NCBI GenBank assembly: GCA_001584585.1
Contig: LSYV01000021.1
Location: 1,187,264-1,210,366, forward strand
From: Gonium pectorale
Taxonomy: Eukaryota; Chlorophyta; Chlorophyceae; Chlamydomonadales; Volvocaceae
DNA: 23,103 nt
Direction of reading: 5' to 3'
Part shown: one piece after another, positions 19,264 to 23,103 of the stretch
Position numbering within the stretch: position 1 is the stretch's first letter
Layout of the letters: every line of letters starts with the position of its first letter
The notes under the pieces: generated by a model
Databases searched by the model: none
Seen by the model: only the letters and a program-made list of their open reading frames with translations
Told to the model about the DNA's origin: nothing
Translations under genes and position numbers: made by a program

Positions 19264-22200
19264 CTACCTGTCGATCTCGCCGAACACCACGTCCATGGTG
19301 CCAATGATGGTCACCACGTCCGCCAACATGGCGCCCTTGCTCATCACGTCCATCATCTGCAGGTGCGCATAGCCGGGCGAGCGGATCTTGCAGCGGTACG
19401 GCCGGTTGCCGCCGCGGCTGACCAGGTACACGCCGAACTCGCCCTTGGGCGCCTCCACCGCGCGGTACGTCTCGCCCGCCGGCACGTGGAAGCCCTCGGT
19501 ATAGAGCTTGAAGTGGTGGATAAGCGCCTCCATGGACTGCTTCATGGCCGAGCGGCTGGGCGGGCACACCTGCAGGCACGCACGCAAACACGCGCCAGGG
19601 GGGAGAGAGGGGGCGTGAGGCATCAGCCCACTGTGCACTGCAGCACAGTATGTCGCACGCGTCTGAAGTTGGGTGTTTCGCTAACCGTAATCTTTAGCCC
19701 CGCCACTGTACTCACTCCGCCGCCCACGGGCAGAACCCGACTCGGCCTCTCAAATCATGGCTTGCGGATGTCCAGGCCCCTCTCCCACAACCCACCCCCG
19801 CCCAACGCCCGCCACCCCGCCACCTCCTCTCCCTCTCCTCTCCCTTTCCCTCCTCCTGCCCCTCCTCCCCCTCCTCCTCTTGCCCACCTTGGCGTCGGGG
19901 CTCTTGTACAGCCCGTCGGGCATCTCGTTGAGGCACTGGTAGATGATGCGCAGGCTCTCGCGCATCTCCTGCAGCCGCACCAGGTAGCGGTCGTAGCAGT
20001 CGCCGTGGCCCGCGATGGGCACGTTGAACTCCATGCGGCCGTACGCGTCGTACGGCTGCGCCTTGCGCAGGTCCCAGTCGATGCCGCTGGCGCGCAGAAT
20101 GGGGCCCGAGCAGCCCCAGTCCCAGGCCTGGGGGCGGAGCGCGGGAGCGGGGGTCCAATCCAGGGGTTCAAGTACGGACTGGACCGGGCGGAGCCCAGGG
20201 TTCTTTGCTGAAATCGGGAACTGAGGGGCTGGGAGGTGCGCGCAGAGGGGGGCCTTGCTCTTGACCTGCCCGTGCACCAAACCCGCCCGGGCCGCCACCT
20301 CCTCCAACCCCCCCCCCCCGGGACTACAGACATGCGCCCCCAGGCTTCTCTACTGAGAATGCCTTCCAAACCCACTACGCCCCGGGACTACCATGCGGCC
20401 GCGCGCGTACGAGCCCTGAGCCGCCACTAGAGCCGCCAGCGCCGCCAAACCACAAACCCAGGCACTGGACGCACCCCGCCTTGCACTGGGTGGTACCCTC
20501 CCACCACCGGTGCACAGCCCGTCCGGACCCTACCCGCAACCAGCCCGTACCGGCCTCCAGCACCGTCCGGAGCTCGGGCCCGAGACAAGGCACCCGCAAC
20601 GCCGTGCTGGCTTCCCCAATGCCCGTGTGGCCAACCCCTCAAGCCAAGCAGCACCCGCCTCCCGGACCTCCCGGCCCCCATGGCCCACGGACGATGCCGG
20701 TATAGGCTCCCGCCCTGTCGTCAGGGTGCCCCGCAATGGGTCCCCCCCATGACCATCCACCCAAGCCCCCCGATCGCCACCCAGCGCCCCACCGTGGCAA
20801 CGCACGACCAGTCATTTTGGTTTCATTTCATTTGCTCGCTAGCTTGACGCAAAGGAGTGTTCAACTCGGTAGTTCGGCAGTTCATCGCCTTCCCCGTCTT
20901 TAACCAAATCCCCCCCCGTCCCGCTCCCCTCTCATTAATCCCACCCTTCATCCCTTGCCCCCTCCCCGGTGCCCGGATGCCCCCCGGCCCACCCCGCGCA
21001 ACCCCCTAGGTGCCCACCTCACCACCGCCACCACACACACGCCCCCTCTCACCATCTGCGCCGTGATGGTGCCCACGTCCACGGTGCGCTCCTTCCAGAT
21101 GCGGTTGCCCGTGAGCAGCTCCTCGATCTCGTCCATGCGGCTGCTGAACTGGCGCGCCCAGTCGTAGATGTCGCGCAGCAGGCCGATGGGCAGGTCCTGC
21201 GACACGCCGCCCACGCGGAAGTACGCCGCGTGCATGCGGGCGCCTGCGACACAGGGCGGGGAGAAGGGGGGGGCGGGCGGCCGGGCCGACCATGCATTGG
21301 CGTCAGTGCCCATCGCCGTTCCGCCCAACCCTTCCCCTCTAACCCCTCCCCGCTCCACAGTGTCTCTCCTTGCCCCCCTCCCCCCTCCCCCCGGGTAACC
21401 CATCACCCTCCCTTTAATGCCCTCGCAACCCCGCTCCCCCGCGTGGCGCGCACCCGACACGCGCTCGTAGAACTCAAACAGCTTCTCGCGCTCCTCGAAG
21501 GCCCACAGGAAGGGCGTCAGCGCGCCCACGTCCATGGAGTGGCAAGTGATGGCCAGCAGGTGGTTCAGCACGCGGGTGATCTCGCTGAAGGGGGGGTTGA
21601 GAGCGGGGGGTGAAGAGGGGGTAAAGAGGGGGCCACGGCAGGGCGCAGCAGGGCACCGCGGGTTACAGCCGTTGAGAACATAGGTTGGGCATAGTTCAAT
21701 ACTTGCTGTTTGATATTTGCTATGGCTATGGATATTGTGCGGTGTCGACTTGCAGCGGCTCTAGTGATAACCCCCCTCCCCATGTGCCCCTGGTCGTCAA
21801 ACAGAGGTGCCTCCCCTGCCGTCAAGGCCGGTTCCCGCCCATCTCGGTACGGCGGTCTCGCGCGCGCACACGTGCATTAAAAATGCCCACCCGTCAATAG
21901 TTCGTGATCGACAGGGCTACTTTCCGCCCATTCGCTGACGGCGCGTGCACACGCACACGCAAGTACGGCACACGCAGGTACTCTCCGGAGCTGGGTCCTA
22001 CGACGACACCATTATTTTTGCGCTTACATTCGTCGTATGCGTTTTCCTTTTCAACACAGGTACGCACACGTGTGCACACACCTGTACAGCACGCGGATGT
22101 ACTGCCCCCGCAGCGGCACCGCCAGGTTGAGCAGCTGCTCAATGGCCAGCACGTACGAGTGCTCCATGCACATCATGGACACGTAGTCCAGGCGGTCAAA

Positions 22201-22277
22201 GTACGGCAGCGCCTGCAGGTAGGTCTTGTACTCGATGAGCTTCTCGGTGCCGCGGTGCAGCAGGCCGATGTGCGGGT
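19264..22277 (-). CDS. NUO7: mitochondrial complex I 49 kDa subunit (Nad7/NDUFS2), last five exons; 5' end outside window
   Basis: The exons on the minus strand are 22277-22082, 21584-21454, 21243-21053, 20127-19888 and 19569-19264 (stop TAG), with GT..AG junctions and the frame kept. They translate to the C-terminal 353 residues or so of the family. Recognisable blocks are [50 protein letters not shown], the [18 protein letters not shown] loop, [49 protein letters not shown] and the terminal [12 protein letters not shown]. The subunit sits in the peripheral arm of NADH:ubiquinone oxidoreductase and forms the quinone pocket with PSST; the Tyr of LDYVS corresponds to the conserved quinone-site tyrosine. 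The first exon here begins in the middle of an Asp codon. The transit peptide, and the N-terminal part with the quinone-site histidine, are therefore upstream of the window. In land plants nad7 is mitochondrial; a nuclear, intron-rich copy is typical of chlorophycean algae. It is not chloroplast NdhH. Confidence 0.96.
19823..19881. repeat. polypyrimidine/polypurine tract at the start of a NUO7 intron
   Basis: The + strand is almost pure C/T (interrupted by a single G), so the minus-strand pre-mRNA is almost pure A/G immediately after the 5' splice site at 19887. Confidence 0.8.
20332..20373 (+). repeat. copy A of a dispersed ~41-bp intronic repeat
   Basis: This sequence matches, in inverted orientation, the copy at 22297-22337 along its full length with only two or three single-base length differences in C/G/A runs. 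The core is CTTCTCTACTGAGAATGCC. It lies in the NUO7 intron 20128-21052, close to a C13 run (20308-20320). Confidence 0.9.
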
Positions 22278-23103
22278 CTGGCCAGGGGGGGATAGAGGGT
22301 TGGAAGGCATTCTCAGTAGAGAAGCCCTGGGGCGCATAGAGCTCCCGACCGTTAACAACTGGTTGAGCGCTGCGGGAGGGAGGGAGGGGCCAGGGTCCCC
22401 GGTGAGCGCACTCTCGGTTATTGCCGATGCCGCGCCTCCCGGTGGTCCTGTGCATGTATGGACCACATACGCAGGGGGGGGAAGGGGGAAAGGGGGGCGA
22501 GGGGGATGCGGGCCCAAAGGATACGGATGCGTTCTCAGTGGAGGAGCCGGAGACGTACGCATGTCGCACCGATTCCCGGGTGCCCCTTGGCGTTCCGGGC
22601 CCTAGAGCCCACGAACCCGCGAACTAGCAGCCTGAAAACGGCCCAAACCCAGCGGGTCCGGCGTGGTGTGTGACTGTGGCGGGGGTATTATGAAGGGTTT
22701 CGTGTGGAGAGGGAGCTCGCCGCTGCCAGAGTGGCTGATTCGCCGGGGCACGGACATGTGGAGCGGCGAGGGAGCGCGTTTTTAAGGCGTGTCACGAGGG
22801 ACTTGCCGCGTACCTCACGGCCCGTTCCCCACGCAATACAGCACTTGCTCTTCCGCACAAGCGTAGCTTTCGTGCCCGGGGAATAGGCCCCGAGACATTG
22901 TGCGGCGGGAAAAGCCAGAGGAGAGGAGGGAACGAGACACACGGGAAACCAGAGCAAGGACAGAGCGGGGGAAGGGTTGCATGGATGGGCGGCGCGCCGA
23001 GTCCCGTCCAGAACAAGGGCCAGCAGTCCCCACGCAGTCGCCCAGCTTAGCCCCTCCCCCCACCCCGCCCCATCCCTACCCACCTTACCTAACCCCAACC
23101 GTT
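22278..23103. other. NUO7 intron (5' portion); no exon found
   Basis: The exon preceding 22277 must end with the G of an Asp codon and encode the conserved FGPQHPAAHG...GE segment. I could not find that segment on the minus strand up to the window edge, so the intron appears longer than 826 bases. It holds repeat copy B, a related shorter sequence at about 22527-22548 and a G-run cluster at 22474-22505. Confidence 0.55.
22297..22337 (-). repeat. copy B of the dispersed intronic repeat, inverted relative to copy A
   Basis: Read on the minus strand it runs ATGCGCCCC... to ...CCTTCCAACCC and is nearly identical to 20332-20373. It ends about 20 bases before the 3' splice site of a NUO7 exon (22277), so it occupies the region where the branch point and pyrimidine tract are expected. 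Confidence 0.9.

Noticed and set aside
18994..20211. 405-residue + strand frame
   Set aside because: It runs antisense through two NUO7 exons and crosses their introns without regard to splice sites; the conserved protein is on the minus strand.
19264..22277. Chloroplast NdhH or bacterial NuoD contamination
   Set aside because: The gene has spliceosomal introns and ends in the mitochondrial-type GEIDR, and chlorophyte plastids lack ndh genes.
1..23103. CRISPR arrays, tRNA or rRNA genes, transposase genes
   Set aside because: I saw no regularly spaced repeat array, no tRNA-like or rRNA sequence, and no transposase, integrase or reverse-transcriptase motif in any frame.

Overview
The window reads as nuclear DNA of a GC-rich chlorophycean green alga of the Chlamydomonas/Volvox (volvocine) type. 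The reasons are spliced genes with GT..AG introns of roughly 70-930 bases, GC-rich codon use, Ala/Gly/Gln/Pro-rich disordered coding tracts, candidate TGTAA polyadenylation signals at gene ends, and a nuclear, intron-containing copy of complex I subunit Nad7 (NUO7). Land plants keep that gene in the mitochondrion. No species call is made. All gene models were spliced by eye from splice-site sequence, reading phase and protein family resemblance; no transcript data were available.

Layout. Positions 1-1982 hold no gene I can support, apart from a possible 3' splice acceptor at the very left edge. Positions 1983-2857 (+) carry a two-exon gene for a 132-residue protein that I do not recognise. 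Positions 2858-6104 look non-coding, or at least unrecognised. On the minus strand come a tiny two-exon gene for a 35-residue single-span membrane protein (6288-6555) and, 314 bases upstream of it, a three-exon gene for a 163-residue nucleoredoxin-like thiol oxidoreductase with a WCPPC active site and a C-terminal CaaX-like box (6870-7532). No TGTAA lies between these two, so they could share one transcript.

The centre (8931-18230, minus) is filled by one very large gene model of eleven exons and 2480 residues. It encodes a tyrosine-kinase-like (TKL/Raf-type) protein kinase. An N-terminal region of unknown type is followed by a catalytic domain at about residues 419-671, then by about 1800 residues of low-complexity tail. 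The tail contains five copies of a G-R-F-x-V motif spaced about 140-180 residues apart and ends in a strongly acidic stretch. RFx[V/I] is the peptide class bound by the CCT/PF2-like domains of the SPAK/OSR1 and WNK kinase systems, so the tail may be a multivalent docking platform. This is the most interesting item in the window.

The right end (19264-22277, minus) holds the last five exons of NUO7, the 49 kDa quinone-site subunit of mitochondrial complex I. Its 5' exons lie beyond the window. Two NUO7 introns carry inverted copies of the same roughly 41 bp sequence, and one has a four-tract G-run of G-quadruplex type. The genes do not form one obvious pathway; the NRX/microprotein pair is the only plausible co-expressed unit.
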